Assembly: GCA_015207365.1 (NCBI GenBank)
Contig: JADEXA010000030.1
Location: 1-64,000, forward strand
Origin: Vacuolonema iberomarrocanum LEGE 07170
Lineage (GTDB): Bacteria; Cyanobacteriota; Cyanobacteriia; Elainellales; Elainellaceae
Reading direction: 5' to 3'
Length of the DNA: 64,000 nucleotides
Below are positions 18,236 through 27,250 of this stretch, piece after piece; the stretch's first letter is position 1; every line of letters begins with the position of its first letter. The notes under the pieces are model-generated. The model had not been told where the DNA came from, searched no databases, and was given only the letters and a program-made list of their open reading frames with translations. The position numbers were made by a program, and so were the translations under genes.

Positions 18236-19012
18236 ATGGTCGCTACTGCCCCGACATACACCATTTCCTGGGAAAAATTGCCCGATGATTTTGTCTTGCC
18301 TGACGATCCTGTGGACAACATTAATCAACCTGCCCTAGCAGCGGCCTTGACCGAGAGTCTGCAATTAGCCGGACACTTGCCCGACATGGCTTTTACATCG
18401 ACGAACTATGGGATGTGTGCCACGGTCAACGGCAAGTTTGTCGTGAAAGCACCGGATTGGGCTTATGTTCGTCAGATCAGCGTTCCCCGATCGGAGGTTG
18501 AACGAAGCTACACACCTCGACTGCAGGGCGAGGTGCCCACAATGGTGCTGGAGTTTCTGTCGGAATCCGAAGGGGGTGAGTACTCGGTCAAAGCGACCTA
18601 TCCACCGGGTAAGTTCTTCTTTTATGAGCAAGTTTTGCACGTTCCAAACTACGGCATTTTCGAACCGAAATCGGGAACGCTAGAGCTTTATCGCTTTGAT
18701 GACGCCGGGCGTTACACCCTGCAATCGGTCAATGAGCAGCGCCGCTTTTGGATTCCCGAAATGCAGCTCTTTTTAGGCGGTTGGCAGGGGGGGCGCGAAA
18801 ACCGGAATGGCTACTGGTTGCGCTGGTGGGATGCAGAAGACAACCTATTGCTATGGGGGTTCGAGCAAGCGGAGCGCGATCGCCAAACGATTGCACAAGA
18901 GCGTCAACACGCGGAACAGGAGCGCCAACGCGCGGAACAGGAGCGCCAACGTGCGGAACGGCTGGCCGCGAAACTGCGTGCCGCTGGACTTGATCCAGAG
19001 CAGATAGATTAG
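18236..19012 (+). CDS. Uma2 family (DUF820) protein with C-terminal coiled coil
   Basis: 258 residues from ATG 18236 (MVATAPTYTISWEKLPDDF); an in-frame GTG at 18224 is possible. DUF820/Uma2 proteins have a PD-(D/E)XK nuclease-like fold and are greatly expanded in cyanobacteria, function unknown. Candidate site residues are APDWAYV, the Glu in MVLEFLSESEGGEY and the following Lys in YSVKATYPPGKFFFYEQ. Residues about 215-250 are a Glu/Gln/Arg coiled coil encoded by a 21-bp tandem repeat. The next gene, also Uma2, is convergent. Confidence 0.85.
   Translation: MVATAPTYTISWEKLPDDFVLPDDPVDNINQPALAAALTESLQLAGHLPDMAFTSTNYGMCATVNGKFVVKAPDWAYVRQISVPRSEVERSYTPRLQGEVPTMVLEFLSESEGGEYSVKATYPPGKFFFYEQVLHVPNYGIFEPKSGTLELYRFDDAGRYTLQSVNEQRRFWIPEMQLFLGGWQGGRENRNGYWLRWWDAEDNLLLWGFEQAERDRQTIAQERQHAEQERQRAEQERQRAERLAAKLRAAGLDPEQID
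18911..18960. repeat. 21-bp tandem repeat inside Uma2 gene
   Basis: A unit beginning GCGGAACAGGAGCGCCAACG occurs 2.4 times in frame and encodes the heptad AEQERQR, extending the coiled coil by whole heptads. A degenerate unit precedes it. Copy number is likely variable. Confidence 0.85.
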
Positions 19013-19018
19013 CCGATC

Positions 19019-19729
19019 TTAGGTCGCATTATCCTGCAAAGCTTGCTGCAATTGTTCTACAAAAGCTTGATGGGCTGAAGACACAATGCCTTGTTGCAAT
19101 ATGGCTAATACTTGCGTCATATCTCCTTGGCGGAACGGGGCGATCGCCAGCCAAAGTCCGGGGAATTGCCGACTACGAATGATTCCATCCTCATCCGGCA
19201 GAAGTGTTTGATAATTTCCGTCGACGAGCTGAAACCAATCCAGTTGATTTTCAAATGCCTGCCATACCAGATATTCCTGCACTCCATTACGGCGGTAGGC
19301 TTGCATTTTATCTCCTAAGTCTATGGCAGCGCTGCTTGCGGCGATTTCAATAACGAGCTCGGGTGCCCCTTCCAAATAGTCGTCTCCAGTGATCTGGACG
19401 CGTCCACCACAGGCTGTGTCTATCAGTAGCACGATATCGGGTTGGGGTTCGTTATCCAAGTCCAGGCGAACAGTTAGTTTAATCCCTAGGCGTGAACCGG
19501 GTGTAGCGATTTGGTATGTCCAGAGCCAGCCATGCAAGCGACTATGGGGTTCGGAATGTTGACGAAAGCGTAACGGAGAGGCCACAAACACCCTCCCTTC
19601 AATGAGTTCGGCTTTCTGAATCTGAGCGGCTCCAGCATAGCGCCGTTCAAACTCTGAACGAGTTAGGCGATCGCCACTCTCGAGGGGGGGGGTGCCATGT
19701 GGAACGAAGGGCAGGGGCTGAGTCGTCAT
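19019..19729 (-). CDS. Uma2 family (DUF820) protein
   Basis: 236 residues from ATG 19729 (MTTQPLPFVPHGTPP); a longer frame would run into tRNA-Ser and is rejected. The PD-(D/E)XK-like core is present: AELIEGRVFVA near the N-terminus, EPQPDIVLLID, ELVIEIAASSAAIDLGDKM and YLVW. The C-terminal 30 residues form a Gln-rich helix. Convergent with the preceding Uma2 gene with only 6 bp between stops, suggesting a tight, locally duplicated gene pair. Function unknown. Confidence 0.87.
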   Translation of the reverse strand: MTTQPLPFVPHGTPPLESGDRLTRSEFERRYAGAAQIQKAELIEGRVFVASPLRFRQHSEPHSRLHGWLWTYQIATPGSRLGIKLTVRLDLDNEPQPDIVLLIDTACGGRVQITGDDYLEGAPELVIEIAASSAAIDLGDKMQAYRRNGVQEYLVWQAFENQLDWFQLVDGNYQTLLPDEDGIIRSRQFPGLWLAIAPFRQGDMTQVLAILQQGIVSSAHQAFVEQLQQALQDNAT

Positions 19730-19754
19730 GGCTGCATTGACTGTGGTGCAGAAA

Positions 19755-19839
<85 letters not shown>

Positions 19840-19984
19840 AGGCTTTTTTATCTTAACCTGAGTTGGGGATAAAGCCTTGGCGACCCAAGTCGTGGCTGCG
19901 AGAACAACGCTTTGCGAGAGGATGCCTGAGTTTGATCCTGCCAAACACGAGATGGTTTCGACAGACATTCGGTGTTGCCAAAGA

Positions 19985-20920
19985 TTATGATTCGACTCCC
20001 ACTAAAGGCGCTTCTGCTGCATACAGAACATCTTTGGAATGAATGCTGAAGTCTGCATTGAGCCAAACGAGAGATGCTTCAGTGACGGTGCCGTTTTCTA
20101 GGGTGGCGAGGGAGAAGTTGCGGAGGCAGTTGTCGTCGGTGTGCAAGATGCGGGGAACGGCAGCAGCATTGAGGTAGAGGGTGCGATGGTCTTGGTGGAT
20201 GGGGCGACGGAGGCGATCGCGCCGATGCCGCAACTGGTGGTGCATATGGCCAAAGGCAACGAGGGGGATGGATTTGCCCTGAGCCCGAGCGTGGGCGATC
20301 GCCGCTGCCAGATCGGGATCGCCATAGTCGCCACCGATGGGTCGCCAGTCACGACCGCAGGGATCTTCAGGCTCACCGCCCATGCCGACCGGGCCAGTGT
20401 GTCCGATAAAGATAACGGTATTGTGTTGGGCGCGATCGGCAGCGGCAATGATGCGATCCGCCGACTCGGCCATACTGCTGACGTTGAAGTAATTTTCGTA
20501 GAAGTCGGCAAATTTCCACTCTGGCCCGCCCCAGGAGCAGGGACGTCCGCCCACAACCGTCAAACCCAGTTCAGGAAACTCGCGGGTGCCATAGCTGACA
20601 TGAGCCTCGCCGAGGAGTTCCAGTTGACGCAGGAAACGATCTTCTTTGCGGCGATCGTAGGGGCACTTTTTGCGACCCCAGTCGGTAGCGGTGTACCAGG
20701 CGTCATGATTGCCCAGCACCACCGCATTTGGGATGGAGAGTTGGGCGATCGACTCTACTACCGCCAACGCTTCGTTGCCAAAATCGCCGACGAGCAAAAC
20801 TAAATCGACTCCCAGGTGCTTCAAGGCTCGCTCATCGTCAGCATCCCACTGGTCATGGACATCGCCCACCACAGCGATGGTGAGAGGGCGGGCGGGAGAA
20901 GAATAGTGCAGCTCGCTCAT
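19985..20920 (-). CDS. Metallophosphoesterase, TIGR04168 family
   Basis: 311 residues from ATG 20920 (MSELHYSSPARPLTIAVVGD). Calcineurin-like metallophosphoesterase motifs are complete: GDVHDQW (Asp-x-His), VGDFGNE, LGNHDAW, GHTGP and GHMHHQL. This arrangement matches the cyanobacterial and plant TIGR04168 group, whose substrate is not known. The two-metal site and lack of signal peptide suggest a soluble cytosolic phosphodiesterase or phosphatase. Monocistronic. Confidence 0.92.
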   Translation of the reverse strand: MSELHYSSPARPLTIAVVGDVHDQWDADDERALKHLGVDLVLLVGDFGNEALAVVESIAQLSIPNAVVLGNHDAWYTATDWGRKKCPYDRRKEDRFLRQLELLGEAHVSYGTREFPELGLTVVGGRPCSWGGPEWKFADFYENYFNVSSMAESADRIIAAADRAQHNTVIFIGHTGPVGMGGEPEDPCGRDWRPIGGDYGDPDLAAAIAHARAQGKSIPLVAFGHMHHQLRHRRDRLRRPIHQDHRTLYLNAAAVPRILHTDDNCLRNFSLATLENGTVTEASLVWLNADFSIHSKDVLYAAEAPLVGVES

Positions 20921-21368
20921 ATCAGTTTTCCTAAACTGTCGTCTCTCTATCCAGCATAAGGCTTCTGTTGAAGAGACTGGCATCGTTGAGGAGCGTTATC
21001 GGGATCATTTGGTGGCGATCGCTTGCATGCCGGACGAAACTCTTCCAGCTAGTAGTAGTGGAGATGCTGAGCGGTTTGAATCTGGTCGTTTGAGCCAAGG
21101 CCCATGGGGCCATGGCAGGGCAACTCCGAAAAAACTTTCGTGAAATTTTACGGGTCAAAGCATTCGTCGTCGTAATTACTAGCAGTAGTGCTGATTGCTT
21201 TCTTGGCACTGTTCCCCCTTCTTTTTCCCGTTCACTGGGTTGAAAGATGGTTTGAAACGGTGGTTTTTCGTGCCCACGGCGCACGAAACATCAACCCTTT
21301 CCGCGATTTTTCAGTCTGGCTATGAGAAGGAGGAGAAAGGAAGACGACTGCAACCATTGGGGACACCT
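20921..21368. other. Divergent spacer upstream of tyrosine autokinase
   Basis: 448 bp holding the promoters of the metallophosphatase and the autokinase. A frame open from 21195 into the autokinase is not needed for its start. No repeat or RNA recognised. Confidence 0.4.
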
Positions 21369-24300
21369 ATGCCCGTCGAATCGAATCCAAACCTTCACCA
21401 CACCAATGGTCATGTGGCCGTCAACGGGTCGGTTAGCCCGGTTCCGGTTGTGGCATCCGAGGAGAATGAACTAGCGGAATTTGTGCAGATTATCCGCCGT
21501 CGCCTGCGGTTGTTTGGTGGGGTGGCGATCGCGGTTTCCCTGTCGTTGATTGGCTGGACTCTGACGCGCACGCCCGTCTATCGGGGAAGTTTTCAGCTGC
21601 TGGTTGAGCCCATTGCTGAATCCGACCCCTCCCGCCAACTCTTGCAAGAGGAAGCGCTGGGCGTCGGGTCAACCTTTGATTACGCGACCCAATTAGAGGT
21701 GCTGCGCAGTCCGGCGCGGCTCAACCCGATCCTGGACGAGTTGCAGGCAACCTATCCGGATTTTACCTATGGGGAGTTGTTGAGCAATTTGCAAATTAAC
21801 CGCCTGCGCGACACCAAAGTGCTGGCGGTGAGTTATGAAGGGCACGACCCTGAACGGGTTCAAACGGTTTTGGAATCTTTGTCCCAGTCCTTCTTGGACT
21901 ATAGCTTTGAGCAACGGCAAGTCAGCCTGCGCCAGGGCATTTCCTTTGTGGATGAGCAGTTGCCCGAATTGCGCGAACGAGTGGACAACTTGCAGTCGCG
22001 GCTCGAAAGATTTCGACAGGAGTATAGCCTGCTCGATCCTGAAACGCGCGGTGGGGAGTTGTCAGGCTTTATCAGTGGTGTAGAGCAGCAGCGGCAGGAA
22101 ACCCAGACGGCACTGGTGGAAGCGCGATCGCTCTATACCAATTTGCAGAGCCAGTTGGGCTTGAGCGATCGGGATGCGCTTCTCGCCTCAACTCTGAGTG
22201 AATCGCCTCGTTACCAGTCGTTGCTCAACCAATTGCGCGAAGTGGAAACCGAGATTGCGACGGAGTCTGCCCGGTTTCAGCCAGATAGCCCCAATGTCGT
22301 TGTGCTCCAGGATCGGCGGAATAGCCTGCTACCTCTGCTGGATGCTGAAGCCGGGCGGCTATCTCAGAATGTAGTGGGAGGATCGGCCTCCGCTGCCAAT
22401 GGCAACCTCACACCTACCGCCCTAGAACTGAGCCGGGAGCTAATCCAGACGGCCAATCAGGTGCGCCAACTGGAAGCTCGCAACCAGGCTCTCGCTGGTG
22501 TGGAGCAGCGCTTAAAGGAAGAATTTGCGATCGTGCCAGCCCTATCACGGCAATATACCGAATTGCAACGGGAGTTGTCGGTGGCAACGGATAGCCTCAA
22601 TCGGTTCCTCGCGACGCGGGAAACGCTGCAAATTGAAGCGGCCCAGAACTCGATTCCCTGGGAGCTGATTGCAGCGCCCAACGTGTCGGAAAATCCTATT
22701 TCGCCCAACGTGCCACGGAACTTAATGCTAGGGGCGATCGCTGGACTCGCGGCTGGGAGTGTGGTCGCTATCCTAGTCGATAAGCTGGATCGGGTGATTC
22801 ATACCGTTGATGATCTCAAAGCCCTCACCCAACTGCCGCTGCTGGGGATTGTGCCCTATCGCCGTCCCAATCAAGCAGAGCCAGGGGGGGCTCCTCCCTC
22901 GGCCAACAGCGGAGCAGAGGCGGTGTCTGCCAGCCAAAATGGTGCGGCGGGTACGTCAACAGCGGCAGCGCGTGCTCGCTATTACTACACCACATCCCCA
23001 TTCATTGAGGCGTTTCGCTCGATTTACACCAACCTACGCTTTTTGGGATCCGATGCCCCCATTCGTTCGCTGGTCATTAGTTCCCCATCGCCAGCGGAAG
23101 GCAAATCGACCGTGACGCTCAACTTGGCTGAATCGGCGGCGGCGATGGGACAGCGGGTGTTGATTGTCGATGCCGACCTGCGCTGCCCGATCCTGCATGA
23201 ACGCCTCAACATCGTAAACTTGCGTGGCCTCAGTGATTGCTTGACTGGGGCATACGAAGTGGAAACCCTGATCAGAGCGGTCGAGCGAGCGCCCAATTTG
23301 CATGTGTTGACGGCAGGAACATTGCCACCTGACCCCACGACGCTGCTTTCCTCCCGACGAATGCATGGACTAATGCAGCATCTGGCCTCGCGCTACCATC
23401 TCGTTATCTACGATGTACCGCCCTTGCTGGGCTTTGCCGATACGCCGCTGCTGGCATCCCATGCCGATGGCCTGATGCTGGTCGTGGCCTTGGGTAAAAC
23501 CCAGCGCCATGACATCACCCAAACGCTAGACATACTACGCCTGTCGCCCATCAACCTTTTGGGCATGATCAGCAACGGGCTACGCCCCCGGAACTCGGCC
23601 TATTACAAATCCACCCACTACAACTATCGGTATTACTCGCCACATGCTGCACAGCATAAATCTGGGGTGGAAGCCGCATCAGCTTCTGTCCTCGAGCGCT
23701 TTTGGCCACAAATGCGCAATGGCAATGGATCGACGGCGAGTGCTGAACCGTTAACGGCAGAATCACCTGCCCCAGCAGCTCCACCGACCCATAGCCCGTC
23801 CCCACCGCCACCCCCAGCGACCCATACAACTGCTCCACACGTCGCACCGAAACAGCGTTCTGGTGGAGAGGTTGGTTCTGCGCCACCAAAATCTGTGCCA
23901 CCCACGACGGCATCTAAGGTGCCGCCCCCACCGCCTAATCGATCGGCAGTGCAGTCAAAAGAATCGCCAGCGTCCCCGACAACGCGCCCGACGGCAGCAC
24001 CCCAACCCTCTGGCAAAAAAGAAACCTCGAAACCCAAGCCATCCTCTCCGCCGCCAACGACGATCGCCAAACGGTCGACGGCTATGGTGCATGTGGGGCG
24101 ATCGGCCATGGAAGCGGAAGCGCGATCGCCCGACTGGCTACGGTTGGTTGTCATTGCTGGCGTTGGTGCAACGTTGCTGGTTCTGTTGGTCTTGCAACTC
24201 GTGTCTCACTGGCGGAGCCGTGGCGATGCGCCAGCGCCAGCCCCTGCCGAAGATTCGCTGACGCTACCAGAGACTGCGCCCGATGATGAACCCAGCGAAC

Positions 24301-24422
24301 CCGCTGTCGATTCCCTGGTTGAGCCTCCTGGGGCTGATTCTGTTGAGGAATCGCCTTCAGACGATAGCGATAAGGCGCCAGACGATCTGCTGAATCCATT
24401 TATTACACCACCGATGGAGTAG
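21369..24422 (+). CDS. Polysaccharide biosynthesis tyrosine autokinase (Wzc/BY-kinase type)
   Basis: 1017 residues from ATG 21369 (MPVESNPNLHHTNGH). A Wzz-type chain-length domain with membrane helices at about 52-70 and 450-470 encloses a long periplasmic coiled coil. The BY-kinase domain follows: Walker A SPAEGKST (Gly578-Lys-Ser-Thr), Walker A' VLIVDADLR (about 597), Walker B VIYDVPPLL. A tyrosine cluster YYKSTHYNYRYY (745-756) is the expected autophosphorylation site. Beyond it come about 160 unusual residues, Pro/Ser-rich, then a third membrane helix (about 923-948) and an acidic tail. Controls chain length and export of extracellular polysaccharide; csaB at 46-47 kb is not linked. Confidence 0.93.
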   Translation: MPVESNPNLHHTNGHVAVNGSVSPVPVVASEENELAEFVQIIRRRLRLFGGVAIAVSLSLIGWTLTRTPVYRGSFQLLVEPIAESDPSRQLLQEEALGVGSTFDYATQLEVLRSPARLNPILDELQATYPDFTYGELLSNLQINRLRDTKVLAVSYEGHDPERVQTVLESLSQSFLDYSFEQRQVSLRQGISFVDEQLPELRERVDNLQSRLERFRQEYSLLDPETRGGELSGFISGVEQQRQETQTALVEARSLYTNLQSQLGLSDRDALLASTLSESPRYQSLLNQLREVETEIATESARFQPDSPNVVVLQDRRNSLLPLLDAEAGRLSQNVVGGSASAANGNLTPTALELSRELIQTANQVRQLEARNQALAGVEQRLKEEFAIVPALSRQYTELQRELSVATDSLNRFLATRETLQIEAAQNSIPWELIAAPNVSENPISPNVPRNLMLGAIAGLAAGSVVAILVDKLDRVIHTVDDLKALTQLPLLGIVPYRRPNQAEPGGAPPSANSGAEAVSASQNGAAGTSTAAARARYYYTTSPFIEAFRSIYTNLRFLGSDAPIRSLVISSPSPAEGKSTVTLNLAESAAAMGQRVLIVDADLRCPILHERLNIVNLRGLSDCLTGAYEVETLIRAVERAPNLHVLTAGTLPPDPTTLLSSRRMHGLMQHLASRYHLVIYDVPPLLGFADTPLLASHADGLMLVVALGKTQRHDITQTLDILRLSPINLLGMISNGLRPRNSAYYKSTHYNYRYYSPHAAQHKSGVEAASASVLERFWPQMRNGNGSTASAEPLTAESPAPAAPPTHSPSPPPPPATHTTAPHVAPKQRSGGEVGSAPPKSVPPTTASKVPPPPPNRSAVQSKESPASPTTRPTAAPQPSGKKETSKPKPSSPPPTTIAKRSTAMVHVGRSAMEAEARSPDWLRLVVIAGVGATLLVLLVLQLVSHWRSRGDAPAPAPAEDSLTLPETAPDDEPSEPAVDSLVEPPGADSVEESPSDDSDKAPDDLLNPFITPPME

Positions 24423-24450
24423 GGACAACGGTATGGCTGCGCCAACCCCA

Positions 24451-24816
24451 TTAGCGTGACCGTCGCTGCCCATCCCAAGGGGGTGGCCCTTCGCCATCCT
24501 GAATAAAAATGACCTCGCCATTGCGACGGATGATGCGGTAGGCGTCGAAATCGTAGTCGTCATACTCGCCGACCACCGTTAGTTGCTCCCCTTCGCGAAG
24601 GGGGACGGTGTGATACCAGTGTGGGCCAGCATCAACGATGACCTGGCCGGTGCCGTCATCCAAAATAAATTCGTTGCCGAAAACAGCCCGAACGGTTCCT
24701 GCAATGGTTGTGCCTGGATCTCGCCCCAGCTCGCCAATCGGAACTTGGGCGATCGCAGGAAGACCATTCAAGCTGAACAGAGCAGTGACAAGTGTCCATC
24801 CAAACATCCGTCGCAT
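24451..24816 (-). CDS. Exported OB-fold-like protein
   Basis: 121 residues from ATG 24816 (MRRMFGWTLVTALF); an in-frame ATG at 24891 would add 25 residues before the signal peptide. The signal sequence ends LPAIAQ. The mature part (GTTIAGTVRAVFGNEFILDD, then VDAGPHWYHTVPLREGEQ and TVVGEYDDYDFDAYRI) reads like a small five-strand OB fold related to the bacterial BOF/YgiW or nucleic-acid-binding OB type, here outside the cytoplasm. Ligand unknown. Convergent with the autokinase, 28 bp between stops. Confidence 0.7.
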   Translation of the reverse strand: MRRMFGWTLVTALFSLNGLPAIAQVPIGELGRDPGTTIAGTVRAVFGNEFILDDGTGQVIVDAGPHWYHTVPLREGEQLTVVGEYDDYDFDAYRIIRRNGEVIFIQDGEGPPPWDGQRRSR

Positions 24817-24989
24817 AAGGCTTGATCTCAAGGGAATTGGGGAACGATGTTCAACAGCGTTGGTATCGGACAAGTTTTCAAAAATGCTCAAAAAAAGATC
24901 CGTCCGCCAAAGCGGCAGAGGGAGAGGATTGTTACATCCTATGAGGGGACAATGACAGAACTATGACGACGTTGATCCTAGGGCTGTCG

Positions 24990-26009
24990 TCAATCGGCGA
25001 TCGCCGCTCCCGGTTTTTCAACTTGCCCTGGCATGTGGTCTGGCTGTACTTCGATCACCAGATCCGCTGTTTTGAGGAGTGGCGTCAAAAATAACTCTGG
25101 ATGGAGCGCCCTCCAAAAATATTCGACAAAGACCACGATTTCCGCATCGCTCATGCCCGATCGCCCCTGCTGTTTCATTTTCTGTTCAGCTTCCTGTCGC
25201 CACTGCTTGCTCAAGCGATAGTCTCCAGGATGCAGGACGACCAGCGCATCCAACAGATCCCAAAGCGGCAAATAGTCCTGCAAACGATGGTTGCAGTCGA
25301 GGGCAAACGCCCGATCGTCCTCACTGGAAATTGGCCAAGGAGCAGTATCGAACTGCGCCGCATCGAGGGGACGCATTCCCACAAACCAGCCCTCAAACAG
25401 CAGAATATCTATATTGGAGATGGGTTCGGGTGCGATGCGATCGCCCATTCCCCCATGCAGCGATTTATCAAAGCGAGGCATCAGTACCGGGTCGGCACTG
25501 CCCGAACGCACCTGCTGCAAGACCTGAATCCCGGTGGCGATGTCATGGGTTCCAGGTGGTCCCCGCCAGCGCAGGCGTGGGTCAACCTGCTGGAGCTGCT
25601 GGCGATCGCCATAGGTTTTGTAAATATCGTCAATGGAAAGGATCGCGACCCCGTAGCCCCATTGCTTCAGCAAACAGCTGAGGATTTGCGTAAGGGTGGT
25701 CTTCCCGGTGCCCTGCCCGCCGAGAAATCCCTGAATAATCGGGCGATCGCGTTCCCGGCGCAGGTCAGCAATCTGTTCTGCCAACGGCAACCACAACCGC
25801 CAAAGGGTTTCCAGGTTCACGGCGCTCCACCCCAGAGTCTCGGCACAAAAAGCTTGCAACTGGGGATAGCACTCCCGCAAGTGTTCTAACTGCTGTTGTT
25901 GGGCGGCAGGTGAGCAATCAAACGCGGAGGTCTCTGAAGGCAGCTGGGCGATCGCGTCAGCCGGGGCGATCGTACCGTCTAGTACAGCCTGGAGAAGGGA
26001 TGTCGTCAT
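24990..26009 (-). CDS. glyK: D-glycerate 3-kinase (plant/cyanobacterial type)
   Basis: 339 residues. P-loop GGQGTGKTTL at about 95-104, SIDDIYKTYGDR, RGPPGTHDI, FDKSLHGGMGD and LLFEGWFVGMRP match the GLYK family, which phosphorylates D-glycerate to 3-phosphoglycerate in the last step of photorespiration and so returns carbon to the Calvin cycle. Cytosolic in cyanobacteria. Length is normal for the cyanobacterial enzyme without a transit peptide. Monocistronic. Confidence 0.92.
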   Translation of the reverse strand: MTTSLLQAVLDGTIAPADAIAQLPSETSAFDCSPAAQQQQLEHLRECYPQLQAFCAETLGWSAVNLETLWRLWLPLAEQIADLRRERDRPIIQGFLGGQGTGKTTLTQILSCLLKQWGYGVAILSIDDIYKTYGDRQQLQQVDPRLRWRGPPGTHDIATGIQVLQQVRSGSADPVLMPRFDKSLHGGMGDRIAPEPISNIDILLFEGWFVGMRPLDAAQFDTAPWPISSEDDRAFALDCNHRLQDYLPLWDLLDALVVLHPGDYRLSKQWRQEAEQKMKQQGRSGMSDAEIVVFVEYFWRALHPELFLTPLLKTADLVIEVQPDHMPGQVEKPGAAIAD

Positions 26010-26042
26010 GGGTGATGGAAAGTACGCAGATAGGGAGAATTA

Positions 26043-26200
26043 GGAACGCGGATGAATGCGGATGGACGCGGATTGAAGAGACGTACTCATCGTAGAAAAT
26101 ACTGCCATCAAAACCTTTGCGCTATCAATTTGCAAACTTCTTTGTCCGCATTTCTTGCCCCACTGTCACCCCAGGCCACATCTGCGTTCATCCGCGTTCC
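26043..26200. repeat. Inverted-repeat-bounded 158-bp segment
   Basis: GGAACGCGGATGAATGCGGA at 26043 and its near-complement TCTGCGTTCATCCGCGTTCC ending at 26200 (about 20 of 22 bases pair) bracket a short non-coding stretch between the glycerate kinase and Ycf20 genes. The left arm is itself a degenerate repeat of GCGGATG. A MITE-like remnant is possible. Confidence 0.55.
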
Positions 26201-26219
26201 AATGTTTCTGGATTTTGGA

Positions 26220-26564
26220 CTAACTCCCCAACTTGAAGGCTTCTAGGACTAGTCCATAGGAAAGACCGATTTTGGTGGCGTTGAGGGTTTCGGCAAAGAG
26301 CGATCGCGCTTTATTTCCAGCTTGGCGGTCGCTGCGTCGATAGACGAACCAGCTAATCGCTTCGGTCAAAATCACAAGAAAGGCGGCTGCCAGGATATCC
26401 AGTTCAGCTTCTTGCCCAGCACTGGTCGCTAGTGCGGTTGCTAGGAAGTTGCCAAACAACAAGCCCAGGATGACTAAGGAGATGCGCCGCCAGGGATTTT
26501 GCAGCCATCCCGTAAGACGAGTCATTGCATCATCTGTCAGGCGGTTGAGTCTCGTATTTTGCAT
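26220..26564 (-). CDS. ycf20: Ycf20-like protein (DUF565)
   Basis: 114 residues, MQNTRLNRLTDDAM at the start. The family core is intact: LQNPWRRISLVILGLLFGNF, then AELDILAAAFLVILTEAISWFVYRR and the ending LNATKIGLSYGLVLEAFKLGS. Two membrane helices. Ycf20 is encoded in some chloroplasts and nearly all cyanobacteria; plant and algal homologues affect non-photochemical quenching, while the cyanobacterial role is unclear. Monocistronic. Confidence 0.9.
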   Translation of the reverse strand: MQNTRLNRLTDDAMTRLTGWLQNPWRRISLVILGLLFGNFLATALATSAGQEAELDILAAAFLVILTEAISWFVYRRSDRQAGNKARSLFAETLNATKIGLSYGLVLEAFKLGS

Positions 26565-26801
26565 AGCGCGATCGAAGCCTTGGGTGAAAGCATCAATTCT
26601 GTTGGTTTTATCCTATCGCCTCTAGACTGAACTAGCGTATCGGTACAATGCTGTGTGCGACGGCTATGTTGTCGAACATTACAAAATGATACGTAGAACC
26701 GCATCAACCATTACGCTTCGTTGCGATCGCTCATTCTCGAAAAACCATCGTGATACGGTCATCAGTGTTGGTTTAGCGAAGATTGCAGCCTTTTTTAATA
26801 G

Positions 26802-27014
26802 ATGAACAACACCTCTATGATCTCCAACGCCGATTCTTCCCAAACATCTCCTAGAGAAGATTTCAGCGAATACGTTGCCCATCTGCAACTACACATGGCG
26901 CTCCATGCTCGCAAACTTGTGCCCACGCTGACTCAATCCAACGATAGCCGCGAAAATTTGCTGCACGAGACCCAAGCAAATTTCGAAAAGTTTATCTCTC
27001 GCCAAATGCTGTAA
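26802..27014 (+). CDS. Possible small protein of unknown function
   Basis: 70 residues, MNNTSMISNADSSQTSPRED at the start, then a predicted helix (EYVAHLQLHMALHARKLVPT). No clear Shine-Dalgarno, but a strong terminator begins 77 bp after the stop, implying that something here is transcribed rightwards. I do not recognise it; it could instead be the coding-looking part of a small RNA. Confidence 0.4.
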   Translation: MNNTSMISNADSSQTSPREDFSEYVAHLQLHMALHARKLVPTLTQSNDSRENLLHETQANFEKFISRQML

Positions 27015-27091
27015 AGCGCTTACCATAAGCATTAGACAGTTATAAGAAAAAACGTTGTCCTCTGGTTCAACCCCTCACATATTGCATCTCC

Positions 27092-27126
27092 AAGCAGGGT
27101 TCTTGCTAGCAAGAACCCTGCTTTTT
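27092..27126 (+). terminator. Intrinsic terminator
   Basis: 15-bp perfect stem (AAGCAGGGTTCTTGC / GCAAGAACCCTGCTT) with a 2-base centre, followed by TTT. Ends the transcript from 26.8 kb. Confidence 0.8.
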
Positions 27127-27250
27127 AGTCGGTTGTTGAGAGGCGTCGCTGGTCCTGTGACGCAGCTATCAAGCGTGCTGATTGGGATGCAAAAGGGTGC
27201 CATCTGAGGCAGTCTATAAATACTGACTTTGTTCCAGCAAAGAAGAGACC

